Below the pieces are notes generated by a model, which was not told the DNA's origin, did no database searches, and was given only the letters and a program-made list of their open reading frames with translations. Below are positions 28,353 through 40,800 of a DNA stretch of 64,000 nucleotides, piece by piece. This DNA is from an uncultured Prevotella sp. (GTDB lineage Bacteria > Bacteroidota > Bacteroidia > Bacteroidales > Bacteroidaceae): contig CAMWVS010000002.1 in assembly GCA_947177775.1 (NCBI GenBank), positions 31,776 to 95,775 of the forward strand. Direction: 5' to 3'. The stretch's first letter is position 1. Every line of letters begins with the position of its first letter. The position numbers were made by a program, and so were the translations under genes.

Positions 28353-28700
28353 CTATAAAATCTTCAGTCTGACAAGTTTTTAGCCGAATAAAATAACAAT
28401 TGTTATCTGTTTTGTCCAAATTTGCTATATTATATATAAATAAAGGTGTAAATGCCGTTTTGTTCATCATTGAAATTCGCATAATACTTGCCACGTCACT
28501 TTTCCTTGATATAAGCCTTAAATAAACATATCTGACATTGCGTCTCAAATACCTTAAGTTCAAAGACATTCTGATATATTTTGATTCGATAAAACATCAT
28601 TTTTGTTATCTAAACAGGGCATACTTAAAAGATTTTTATTAATTGATGTTAAATTTAAGAATTAATTCTGATTTAAATAACAGTTGTTGTGTAAATTTTG

Positions 28701-28708
28701 TATCTTTG
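28701..28708 (+). promoter_or_regulatory. Bacteroides-type -7 element TATCTTTG
   Basis: Exact TAnnTTTG at the start of the RHS cargo operon. Confidence 0.6.
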
Positions 28709-28738
28709 CCGTGAAGTTACAGTTTAGAGGGGTTTAAT

Positions 28739-28861
28739 ATGAACATCTACTCCCAAAAGGACTCTACGTCCTGCCACACCCCCAACGAACTTCACGCTGA
28801 TAACCGACATACAACAAAAACATTACATAATGTACAACCATTTAACACATTGCGCTTATGA
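28739..28861 (+). CDS. possible 40-aa leader peptide overlapping the next start codon
   Basis: ATG at 28739 to TGA at 28859-28861; encodes MNIYSQKDSTSCHTPNELHADNRHTTKTLHNVQPFNTLRL. Confidence 0.3.
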   Translation: MNIYSQKDSTSCHTPNELHADNRHTTKTLHNVQPFNTLRL

Positions 28862-31833
28862 AAAGGACTCTCCTCTTTTCTGGCCTGTTCGGGTTATCGG
28901 CACTCATGCTTCCCGCTCGTTCCCCTAGTGGATTCGACGATGGCGTGGATGTCTGGTTCAGGACCGCACCGGTCAGCAGTAATTTGCAAGGTCGCTACCA
29001 CTGGTTCGACTTTGCGGGTGATTCATTATCACTGTATGCGTACAACCGCACCGCCGGGACTTACGTTTTCACGCAGGACAAGAGCCTGCTCAAGTTTCTC
29101 AACTTCAATCCAGCGATTGATTTCTCCAAAGGCGACTCCCCGAAGTGGGGCGACCTTCTCCGTTCCAATCTCACGCAAGCCACCATCATCGGTGTGTTTG
29201 CCCCTTATTCTTTCACAAACGAATCGGTTATCTACGGTGTCGCAAGCGGCGACGGCGGCGGCAGCCTTGTCACCAACGACAAGATTATGCGTCCCGGCTC
29301 GGTTGCGCCGCTTGACTATGGAAATACCGAAGGTGAGGATCTGCGGCATACGGGCAGGGATTCCGTGACGCTGGACATTTTCAAGGAGCACGCCACCAAA
29401 GTACTGACCTATTACCGTGCGGCGGCGCCCAACACCTCGGTATGGGGCGGACCGAACGGAACGCTGACCATCGGCGGGACATACAGTGCCACCAACGAGC
29501 ATTTCAACGGTCCGTTCGACACATCCACCTTCGGCAACAACGCTTTCGAGGGCTATACACCGGAACTGCTCATCTACAACCGCCTGCTCACTCCCGGTGA
29601 GAGGCGCAGGGCGGAAAGCTACCTCGCCATGAAGTACGGTGTCACGCTCAACGATTCCTATCTCGACGGAGACGGGAACCTCGCCTGGGACAGGGACGAG
29701 GCCGGTGCCTACCACAACAGGGTGACATCCGTTGCACGCAACAGCGCATGGGATTTCCGCCAGCCGGTATCGACGACCTCCTACGAGGAAGGACCGTTGT
29801 ATGCATCCCTCCCGGAAAACGACAGCTATCACAATGCGAACGCCTACGGACTTCCGTCAGAGACGCACCTGCTGGTCATGGGACGCGAGTACGGGAACAG
29901 CATGCCGGACAAGGGTTTCCTGTTCTGGGGCGATGATGGCGGCTCGCTGGAGACATACACCTCTCCCAACGACACGCTGTGGCATATCATGAACCGCACA
30001 TGGCTCGTGAAGACGAATATGCCGGTCATGGGTGACACCGCCACTGTGCGTTGGACAGGAAACGGCATGACGGTCACTTCCAAGGGCTTCCTCGACATGA
30101 TAAGCCAGGATGCGGGAACGGCAGGCAAGGTCGTGACACCCAATATGGTTGACAACAACGGATTCATCGAGTTCTCCTGTCCATCCGCACACCCGACATT
30201 CGATGTCGGTTTCAGCGGTTCCGGTGACGAGGGATGTTCATACGGCTTCCGCTTCGGCAATGACGGTACTGTCTGGAGTATTACCGGCGGGCAGGTGTCC
30301 GCAGCTTCCGTGGGTACGGATGCCAGCGGCGGCGACATTTCCGTGACGCTTTCCGACGGCGTGGCCAGTCTGCGCATCGACGGCGAGGGTAAGGAGGCTT
30401 ACACCGTCGTGATTCCCGACGAGGCGAAATCTTCCGCTTTGCACGGTGTCATCAACGCGGAAGCATCCGAGACTCCGCTGGTTTTGGCTTCCGTCCGCAC
30501 CAACGGTATTGCCGAGACCGGCTACTTCGCCGAACTGGCCCATAACCTCACCCCAGAAAAGGAGTTCTACCATTACAGTCGTCAGCGTACCGTCATGCTC
30601 ATAGACCCTTCAGGGGAAGGGCATTTCGACACGGGCACGACCACGATGGTGAAATGCTCCACACCTGACATCACCAGAGGCAAGACGATGTTCCACAACA
30701 TCCTGTGGGATGCCGACGGCAGCGGTTCGGACGTGTTCACCTTCGCCTATTTCGACGGCATATCCGCCGATGTGGAGGCGCATCCCACGACCTGCTTTGA
30801 CGGTGTTCCGCAGAAGGACGGCTCTCTTGACATAGGGATAAATATCGGCACTCCGATATACAAGTATGTCCTTACGGTCGATACCGTTGCAGGCATGAAC
30901 AAGGATGATGTTGTGGCAAGCGGCAGCTTCATGGGCGACACGCACAGGATTGACAACCTGGCGACCGGAACCTACACGCTGACGGTCACACAGGGCGGCG
31001 GCAATGACATCCACGGCAAGGGCAATCTGCTGTACTCCACCTATTCGCACACCGACCGTCGGTTCACAGGCGGTGAGATTGAATGGACCGTGACCGAGAC
31101 AGGCTCATGGTACCGCATCGGGGCGGAGCCGTCCGTGGTTGAGGACATCACGCAGTGGGGCTACGATGTACGCGGCGACAAGGCGTATTTCATCATCGAC
31201 GGATATACGAGCCTGACGCAGGGCGTGAACATCAAGCCGGGCGACACCCTCGGACTGAAAATCAGCGGCATCTATGTACGCTGGTACCATAACGGAGTGG
31301 AGGTCCTCAAGAAGAGCGCGTGGACGCTGCGCCTCTGGAGGGTCTGCATCAAGTACGGACGCGGTGAGACGCATATCACCGACCTCACCATCGACGGCAA
31401 ACCGGTGGAGGACTTTGAGATAAACGGCAACGTACAGATAGAGACCCCGAAGACCAGTACGGTGGCATATACGGTACATATCGGCAACGAATGTGACCCG
31501 TCAGCACCCAATGGCATCGAACCGAAACCGGATGTTGTCATAGGCGAAGCTGAACATGATACCCAGGATGCCGGCCAGTCCGAAAGGAACAGCCAGCTCA
31601 CGGTACACGGGGAAGACGGCACGACCGGCATCTTCAATGCCGTACTCGACCGAGGCAAGGCAGGGCCTGCTACCCTCATGGTATTTGACACCACGGGCAA
31701 ACTCGTATATGAAGGACAGATGGAGGGGGATGTCGTGAAGACATCGCGTTTCCGTGTTCCGGCTACAGGCGTATATATCGTCAAGGCTATCACCGACGAT
31801 GGCGAACACACGCAGAAGATTCTGGCAAAATAA
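28858..31833 (+). CDS. Large secreted surface protein with LamG/DUF8202-like region and C-terminal T9SS type A-like sorting domain
   Basis: Signal peptide; ELLIYNRLLTPGERRRAESYLAMKYGVTL; C-terminus LMVFDTTGKLVYEGQ...GVYIVKAITDDGEHTQKILAK. Confidence 0.65.
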   Translation: MKRTLLFSGLFGLSALMLPARSPSGFDDGVDVWFRTAPVSSNLQGRYHWFDFAGDSLSLYAYNRTAGTYVFTQDKSLLKFLNFNPAIDFSKGDSPKWGDLLRSNLTQATIIGVFAPYSFTNESVIYGVASGDGGGSLVTNDKIMRPGSVAPLDYGNTEGEDLRHTGRDSVTLDIFKEHATKVLTYYRAAAPNTSVWGGPNGTLTIGGTYSATNEHFNGPFDTSTFGNNAFEGYTPELLIYNRLLTPGERRRAESYLAMKYGVTLNDSYLDGDGNLAWDRDEAGAYHNRVTSVARNSAWDFRQPVSTTSYEEGPLYASLPENDSYHNANAYGLPSETHLLVMGREYGNSMPDKGFLFWGDDGGSLETYTSPNDTLWHIMNRTWLVKTNMPVMGDTATVRWTGNGMTVTSKGFLDMISQDAGTAGKVVTPNMVDNNGFIEFSCPSAHPTFDVGFSGSGDEGCSYGFRFGNDGTVWSITGGQVSAASVGTDASGGDISVTLSDGVASLRIDGEGKEAYTVVIPDEAKSSALHGVINAEASETPLVLASVRTNGIAETGYFAELAHNLTPEKEFYHYSRQRTVMLIDPSGEGHFDTGTTTMVKCSTPDITRGKTMFHNILWDADGSGSDVFTFAYFDGISADVEAHPTTCFDGVPQKDGSLDIGINIGTPIYKYVLTVDTVAGMNKDDVVASGSFMGDTHRIDNLATGTYTLTVTQGGGNDIHGKGNLLYSTYSHTDRRFTGGEIEWTVTETGSWYRIGAEPSVVEDITQWGYDVRGDKAYFIIDGYTSLTQGVNIKPGDTLGLKISGIYVRWYHNGVEVLKKSAWTLRLWRVCIKYGRGETHITDLTIDGKPVEDFEINGNVQIETPKTSTVAYTVHIGNECDPSAPNGIEPKPDVVIGEAEHDTQDAGQSERNSQLTVHGEDGTTGIFNAVLDRGKAGPATLMVFDTTGKLVYEGQMEGDVVKTSRFRVPATGVYIVKAITDDGEHTQKILAK

Positions 31834-31867
31834 CAAAAACCACATTATCAAATACAACTAATACATT

Positions 31868-34800
31868 ATGAAACGGTCATATATCATAGCCGTTGCTTCC
31901 GTCATATTGTCGGCGGCAGGTCTGGCGGGGATATTCCTGTATCCCGGTTCGACTGCAGACGCCATGCCCCGGCAGGAGGACAGCGGCACCAGCATAGTGG
32001 CAGACGCTTCCGGCGCATCGCCCGGATTGGTGGCTACAGAAAGCGGCAATCCTTCTCCGCAACAGAAGGAAGAGTTTGCATCCAACAATACAAAGGCGGA
32101 AGAGGCTGTTCCAGACAATAAGCCGGAACAGGCCAAGCCAAAAGGCAGCAAAGTTTCCGCCGACGGCTCCGTCCGCAAATATTTCACCACGGCACAGTCG
32201 GACAGCATCTCCGTGGCCGGCGGCACTCTTGCCGTGGCAAAGGGTCGGCTGCTGCGCCCGGTAAGCCTCTCCATCTGCGCGGTGGACAGCACGGCGTTGC
32301 CGGAGCTTGACTTCGCCATGTGCAACGTCACGGGCGAGAGCGACGGATACCGCTTCCTCCCTCACGGCACGCACTTCACGGAAGAGGGTGCCACCGTGCG
32401 GCTGAAGTATGACCGCACGAGGATTCCGAGCGGTTACACGGAAGATGACATCCGCACGTTCTACTACGATACCGAGAAGGGCCACTGGGTGGCTCTCGAC
32501 CGTGTGAGGGTAAACAAGGAACTGGCATACGTGGAGTCCAGGACCACCCACTTCACCGACATGATCAACGGTGTCATACAGGCACCCGAATCTCCTGAGA
32601 CCGACGGCTTCGCACCGACCATGATGAACGACATCAAGGCGGCAGACCCGACGGCGAAACTCAACATCATCGCACCGCCGACGGCGAACAACCGAGGCTC
32701 GGCGAACATGCAGTATGCCTTCGAGATGCCTCCCGCACGCAACGGCATGGCTCCGTCACTCGCCATAAGCTACAACAGTGACGGCGGCAACGGATGGCTC
32801 GGACAGGGCTGGGATCTTTCAGTTCCCTCCATCACGCTCGATACCCGCTGGGGTGTTCCGCGTTATGACCTGGCAAACGAGACCGAGACATACTCGCTCT
32901 CCGGCTCCATGCTCTCCACTATGGATGACAACGGCGCGATGAGCGTCGCACACCGTGGCGACAAGATTGCACGCAAGGCCGACCGCCAGTTCTACACCCG
33001 TCAGGGCGGCGACTTCTCCCGCATAATCCGCAAGGGCGACAGCCCGGCGAACTATTACTGGGAAGTGACCGACAAGCAGGGCGTGGTATATACCTACGGC
33101 GGCGAGGGTGCCGTGCTCAAGGGCACGATCACCGACCTTTCCGGCAACACGCGCGAGGTGATTTCCGAATGGAAGCTCAAGAAAGTTGTCGAGACCCACG
33201 GCGACTGGATAGAATACGAGTACACGGCGGCTGACGAGCCTGTGCGTGGAGGACTGGTGGCAAAGGCCGTCTATCTCTCCAAGGTCAGTGCGGGCAACGC
33301 CGAGAGTACCGAACCTCATACCGTGGTGACGCTGACCGGCAACAAGACCAAACGGCAGAAGGCCAACAACGCACGTTACGGTTATCTGACTTCTTCAAAC
33401 AGGCTGCTTGAGAAGGTTTCCGTCAGCTTCATGGGCGAGGAACTGCGCAGCTATACGTTCTCATACGTCGATGGCGCGTTCCACAAGGACTTGCTTGAGG
33501 GCGTCCGCCAGTTTGACGACCAGGGACAGGAGTTCGCGTTCCAGAAGTTCGACTATTACGATGACGTGCAGGCGGCAAGCGGATATGTGCCGTTCAAGGA
33601 TGGCGAGGAAACATGGAACACGCACAATGACGGACTGGATGCAGGGTTTATCAATCCTTTGCAGGGAATTGATATGTTCAGCGACAAGCCTACCGCACTC
33701 GGCGGCACGACAAGTTCTTCTATCGGAGGCTCTTTCTATGCCGGTGTTGGTATTTATGACGGCAGTTCGTCCACATCTTCCACTATCGGTGGTAGTTTCA
33801 GCTATTCCAATGACAATTCAAAGGGTCTTTCCACCTTTGTGGATTTGAACGGTGACGGCTTGCCCGATAAGGTATATAAAGATGGGGGTTCAGTCTATTA
33901 CCGTCCGCAAATTAGAAACAGCAATAATACTGTTGAATACGGAGAGCCGATAAAGGTAATCGGAATATCCGGCTTTTCATCTTCCAGCAGTAATACTTAC
34001 TCTGGCGGTGCCGACGTAAAAGCCGGATGGGGCCCTGCTGTAGCCACCATTGGTACAGATGCTTCTAAAACCACTACAAAAACGACTGTTTATTTCTCTG
34101 ATATAAACGGTGACGGTCTGATAGACCTTGTATCAAACGGCAAAGTGTATTTCAATCATATAGAATTTGACGCACAGGGCAATGCTGTTCCGACATTCAC
34201 TCTCAGCAGTGCCGATACGCCGAGTCCGATTATTTACGACCCCACCAAGATTGATGTTTCCGTCGGGGCGGTTGATCCGGAAGAACAGGCAGAGATTATC
34301 CGATTGTCTCCGATGGAAGATGCCGTCCGTGTATGGGTCGCACCAAGGAACGGTATTGTAAGCATATCCGGTACGGTTTCTCTGATTGCTCCGTCCGGTG
34401 ATTATGATACAGATGCGTATGGCAAGGCCGACGGTGTACGGGTAGCCATCCAGAAGGGTGATTCCGAACTGTGGAGTCAGTCGATTTCCAAAGGTGATGC
34501 CACTGCGCATAATGCTACGGCACAGGCTGTGCCTATAAACAAGGGCGACCGTATCTACTTCCGTGTACAATCCGGTACCGAGGAAATGAGTAACGGTGCA
34601 TTTGATGAGGTAGCATGGCATCCGGTCATTACATATTCAGGTACGGAAGAATTTATGCCAAATGGCTATTCCACAACTGTATATAAGCCAGAGGAAGGCG
34701 CATTGTACTTTGCTCCCACATCATTAAGCATAGACGGTGGAAACGAGACAGTAGAAATTACCGGAACTTTCAACAAGCCCCAGACAACGGATGACATCAC

Positions 34801-37800
34801 ATTAAGCATTATCGGATTCAATGACAAGAAAGATGGCAATGGCAACGATAATCCTGCTTATGTGGAAAAAACAGTGTTTGTAAAGACATTCGCATGGGAT
34901 GAAATTCACGACGGAGAACTACCTGTCACGCTCGACAACAGCGATGGACTTACCAACTTCCGCTTTATGGTAAGTGCCCAATCCAATGTACGATGGGATG
35001 CGGTAAAATGGTCTCCGATACTGTCTTTTACAGATTCTTTGGGAACTCGGCAGAACAGACAGGTTTCCCCGGACTATACCATATATGCAAATCATCTGAA
35101 AGACGCTCCGTCGTTTGTTTCAAGCACGGCTGATACCGTCATATATGTAAAGCCGGTTGTCACATTCTCAAATATGCTCTATAACGGAGAGCTGACACTC
35201 ACGGTAAAGACTGTGGACAGGCTGCTCGGTAAGAAAAAGTTTGCCGTGACTGCCGGTGCTGTGGCGAATGATTCCATTGCCATTTTGAAATCTGACATTG
35301 GTACGGATAAGATATGGTTTGAATTATTCTCGTCCGACAGCTATGTGGGCAACTCCATTTCCGATGTATCGGCTTTGGTAAGTTCTCCAACGGCCCTTAC
35401 ATACCAGTCTGCCGGTGCGAACCTTTATGCGGTTAATATTCAGGCTGGATTCGGACAGTTATACCGTGGCTGGGGAGGCTTCGTCTATAACGCATCAGAA
35501 AACCGTTATTCACAGCCAATCAATGAGTCTTTGCTCGTTTTGCCTCAAGATGAAAATGAGCAGCCTGACCCATTGACAATGGCGTTCACGCCATTAAGTA
35601 CAGACTTGAATAAGCTCGACCGCTGGAGTGGGCAGCGCGAGGAAATATATGTTACTGCGACCCACATGGGTGCTGCACGCCTGACGGAACAGGATGTCGT
35701 GCTTACCAATCCGTTTGAGAATATCGGAAACGTGGCAGGATTGACGGGCGAGCATCTGCAGGGCACCGGTGCTGCGGCAATTTCGCAGGAAATGGTAAGC
35801 CACAACAATGTCGTACAGGGTGGTGCCATATTCACATACAATGACGCCAATGGTGACAGTAAGACCAAATCCATGATGATAGACCTGAACGGTGATGGCT
35901 ATCCTGATATTGTAGCCGGTGGAAAAATCCAATATACCAATACTCTCGGAGGTATCAGCGGAGAGGTGCTGGAAGGCATGGGAACTATCAGCAGCGGCAG
36001 TAAGGCACAAGGCTTTGCACTCGGTAGCGACCCGATTCTCTCTGCGGTAGCGACAATCAAACAGATTGCCAACGGAAAGAACACCTCCGCCAATCAGGAG
36101 TCAAGCAACAAGGCAAAGGGATCTATTTCCGCTTCTCTCAGCATCCCGCCATCGAACGAAGACTGGAATATTGAGAATTTTATTGATGTGAACGGCGATG
36201 GCCTTGCTGATAAAATTATATCAGGGAATAAGGTTAGGCTTAATTTGGGATATTCCTTCACAGAGCCTATCGACTGGGATATTGACCGCATACAGGGCGG
36301 CAAGAGCCAGTCTTATACGGCAAATGTCGGTGGCGGATATAACCAAGGTTCAAGTAGCTTCGCCGGCGGATATAATATAGTAACTTCCGCGAATGAGGAA
36401 CAATACAATCTTACTGATGTCAATTCAGACGGATTACCCGACAAGGTTTGGAAATCCGGCAATGGCATCATGGTCGCTTTGAATACCGGCGTAGGATTCG
36501 ACACTCCGTTTGTATGGCAAGGTGCGAACGCATTAAGCAAGTCGGCATCCACATCCGAAGGCGGAAATGTCGCATTTACAGTGTCTATTCCGATACCTCT
36601 TCCTTTTGGTCCACCATTAAAAATATCTACAAATCCCGGTGTTTCGTTGAGCCACAGCATCAACCGTACAAATTACTCTTTGCAGGATGTTGACGGCGAC
36701 GGCTATCTTGACATCGTAACTTCTGATAAGGAGAGCGAGCTTACCGTTACACGTTCCGCCATCGGCCGCACCAACATGCTGAAGTCCGTCACCAACTCCA
36801 TCGGCGGACGCTTCGAGCTGGATTACGCACACTCGATCCCGACCTACGGGCATCCCGGCGGCAAGTGGGTTATGTCGGCACTGACCGTCGATGACGGTAT
36901 CCATGACGACGGCCCGCTGATGAAAACGGCATTTGAATACTCGGACGGTTTCCGCGACCGCCACGAGCGCGACTTCCTCGGCTTCGGAAAGGTTATCACC
37001 AAGAGCCTCGACACAGAGAACGGCGACGGCGTATATCGCCAGTCCGTTCAAGAATTTGCCGTTGACAACTATTACAAGTCAGGCAACCTCGTGGCCTCAT
37101 ACGTTTCCGACGCATCGGGCAACAAGTTCACCGAGACCGTCAACGAGTATGACGCTTACAGCATGACCGCCAATGCGGACAGCTACTCCTTCACCAAGCA
37201 GGATGTAATCTACAGCGACCGTGCATCGGCTTTCGTTCCCCTCCGCTACACCGCCAACAAGCAGTACGAGGGCACATCGCAGGGCATGGTTATCTCCGAG
37301 GCATGGAACGAGTATTACCTCAATGGCTACCACGGAGAGCTGAAGTCCTACCGCTACAGCAACAAGGGCAGCCTCGGCAGCAGCGGTTCGGGCAGCTATG
37401 ACTATGCGACGAACATCCAGTACACCTCCAATGCCGACAGGCACATTTTCGGACTTCCCACGAACGTGACCGTTGTCGGCGGTGACGGCTCGATGTATCA
37501 CAACGTGTCCGCGACCTATGACACGAAGTACCCGAACCATCTGACGCAGGTGTCGCAGCAGCTCGGCAGCGGAACGGCTGTCACCGACTACAAGTATGAC
37601 CGCTACGGCAACATCACACAGAAGACGCTTCCGGCCAACGGCACGGGACAGCGCATGTGGTACAAGTACCGCTACGAGCCTGAGATGAACATGTATGTCG
37701 AGCGTATCGACGACGCATGGGGCTACCGTAGCGAAGCGGGCAACTTCGACTACCGCTATGGTATGGCACTGGAACGCCGTGACCTCAACAACTTCTATTA

Positions 37801-40800
37801 TGAGACGGAACTTGACAATATTGGTCGTGTGACTAAGGTTCGCGGACCTAACGAACTTGCTACAGGTGTTCCTTACATCATCGCGTTTGAATACCAGCAG
37901 AAGGCAGGTTTCAGCGAGACTGGCATCACCGCCCCGGCATACGCAGTGACCAAGCACTACGACATCCAGCACCCGAACGATGACCTTGAGACCGTGACAT
38001 TCGTTGACGGTTTCGGACGACCTGTTCAGGTGAAGAAGGACGGTGTCGTGACTACGGCAGCAAAGGGTTCCGGTGCATCCGACCAGAACGTGATGATTGT
38101 CAGCGGACGTAATGTCTATGACGCTTTCGGACGTGTGGCCAAGGCTTACTATCCCACTACAGAAGGTATGGGCAGCAAGACCTCGTTCAGCACCACGTTT
38201 GACAATGTTACCCCGACCGTGACGGTCTATGACGTGCTCGACCGCGCGTTGAGCGTGAAACTGCCTGACGAATCGGAGACGACTACTGAATACACCCTTG
38301 ACAGCGGTTCCAACGCTCTCGTTACAAAGGTGACGGACGCTCTCGGCAACAGCCAGTCCACTGTCACCAATGGCAGCGGAAAGACGCTCAAGTCCATCCA
38401 GCACAGCGGCCCTGACGGTGCGATTACCACCACATTTGAGTACGACGGCATCCAGCGTCTCGTGAGGGTGACGGACACAGAGGGCAACGTGACGACATCC
38501 GTTTACGACATGGGGGACCGCCGCACGGAGGTCAACCACCCGGCAAGCGGAAAGACATCGTTCACTTACGACCCACTCGGAAACGTGCTCACCAAGCAGA
38601 CGGCGAACATGGCGGAGGAAGGCAAGATGATTACCTATACCTACGACTACCACCGTCTGACGGGTATCTGCTATCCCGACCATCCGGAAAACAACGTGAA
38701 GTATTACTACGGCGGACGCAACGCCTCACACAACCGCATCGGACGACTGATGATGCGCGAGGACGGAACGGGTGCCATCGAATACTTCTACGGCAAGATG
38801 GGCGAGGTGACGAAGACACGCCGCACGCTTATCGTGCCCAACCAGGCGATTGCCACATACGTCACACAGTGGACTTACGACAGCCACAACCGCCTCCTTG
38901 AGATGATCTATCCCGACGAGGAGAAGGTGACTTACTCCTACAACCTCGGCGGCCTGCTTGAAAAAGTCCGTGGCGAGAAGTCATACGGATACGACTACAT
39001 CACTAAGCTGGGCTACGACAAGTTCGAGCAGCGCAGCTACCTGAAGTACTGCAACGGCGCGGAGACGTTCTACACCTACGACAACCGCTGTCGCCTGAGC
39101 AACCTCGCGGTGAACAGTGGCAACACGGCCATCATGGACAACGACTACACCTTTGACGCTGTAAGCAATGTTCTCTCGGTGGCGAACAACGCCTCGCTTC
39201 CTTCTAACGGCAATGCCGGCGGCAAGATGTCGCACGCCTATACCTACGACGGGCTGTACCGCCTCGCTTCTGCAACAGGTACGTACACCGGAGCTGACAG
39301 CAAGTCCGCATCCTACACCCTCGCCATGGGCTACGACAACATGCACCGCATCACTTCCAAGAGCCAGCATCTGACCCAGGACAACGTGCAGTTCAACGGC
39401 ACGCTCAATGTCGGATATGACCTGACATATACCTATGGCACGGAAGACGGAAAGAAGTTCCAGCTTGCAAGTGTTAAAGACGTGAATTATCGCACGGAAA
39501 ATACTCCGGGAGACAATAATATCGAAAATAATCACGTATATTTGTATGATAAAAACGGAAATCTTATATATGTGAATACCGGACGCATGATGAACGATGG
39601 ACATAACGAGACCGGCACGGGTGAGCGCAAGCTCATCTGGGACGAGGAGAACCGTCTGCTTGCAGTGGACGACAACGGCTTCGTGTCCAACTACTGGTAT
39701 GATGCCGACGGCGAGCGCACGGTCAAGACTTCCGGCGAGAGCGATCAGGTGTATGTCAACGGAGTATTCTCCGGCGGCTCTACCAACACCGCGAAGTTCT
39801 CACTCTATGTCAGCCCGTACCTCGTGGCTAATCAGGGCGGCCGCTACACCAAGCATATCTACGCAGGTTCGCAGAGAATCGTGTCGAAGATAGGCGACTT
39901 CGCCTCCTACGGCTCTGACCCGCGCCGCATAGAGTATGCAGGTGCCAACACCGACGGTCTGTCAGTTGACTACAAGGCGAAGTATGCCGCCCAGCAGCAG
40001 GTCATCAAGGACAACTACAAATTCTTTGATGTGCCGTACAACGGCGAGGACAACAATGACTATGTTGACGGACAAGGTTTCTGCTGCAACGACGGCTCCA
40101 TGGAGGCGGCGATGGCTCGGACGAAAGCGCAGGCACACGCGGCTGCAAGGTCTTTCAAAGCCCCGGACAACTACGAGAACCTGCAGTTCTTCTACCATCC
40201 CGACCACCTCGGAAGCTCCAGCTTCATCACCAACCTTGAAGGCGAGGTAGTGCAGCATATCGAGTATGTGCCGTTCGGAGAGGTGTTCATAGAGGAGCGC
40301 AACAGCGTATGGAACACGCCTTATCTCTTCAATGCCAAGGAATTTGACGAGGAGACGGGTATGTACTACTATGGTGCAAGGTACTATGAGCCGAGGCTGA
40401 GTCTTTGGATGAGTACGGATCCATTAGGAGAAAAAAATCCACACCTATCTCCCTATAATTTCGTTAGCAACAATCCTCTTAACAGAATTGACCCATGGGG
40501 ATTAACTGATTATGAAGTTGATGGAGAAACCCGAACGATACAAGATGGTCACAATAATCTTAGAATGACCGTAGGAAATGCCGATTTCGCTAAATTACAA
40601 AAAGCATTTGGCGAAAGTATGAATTCTTATGAAAGTCTGATGAATAATTTGTCAGTTAAGAATGGATACACTACCTCTGGCATATATCGTGATAATGAAT
40701 CATCTATAGGATATGGTATCTTAATAACGGCTCATAGACCAGGAGGGCAATCTTATTCAGAGTGGTCTATAGACAGCAGATCCACATATTCTCCTTATTT

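Noticed and set aside
28209-28569. N-terminal 120 aa of the ORF-track TPR regulator
   Set aside because: Contains a strong TACCTTTG promoter match and precedes a good signal/lipobox start; probably untranslated.
37097-38683. 528-aa minus-strand ORF antisense to the RHS gene
   Set aside because: GC-rich shadow ORF: low-complexity Val/His/Arg-rich translation with no recognisable domain, fully overlapped by a clear plus-strand RHS gene.
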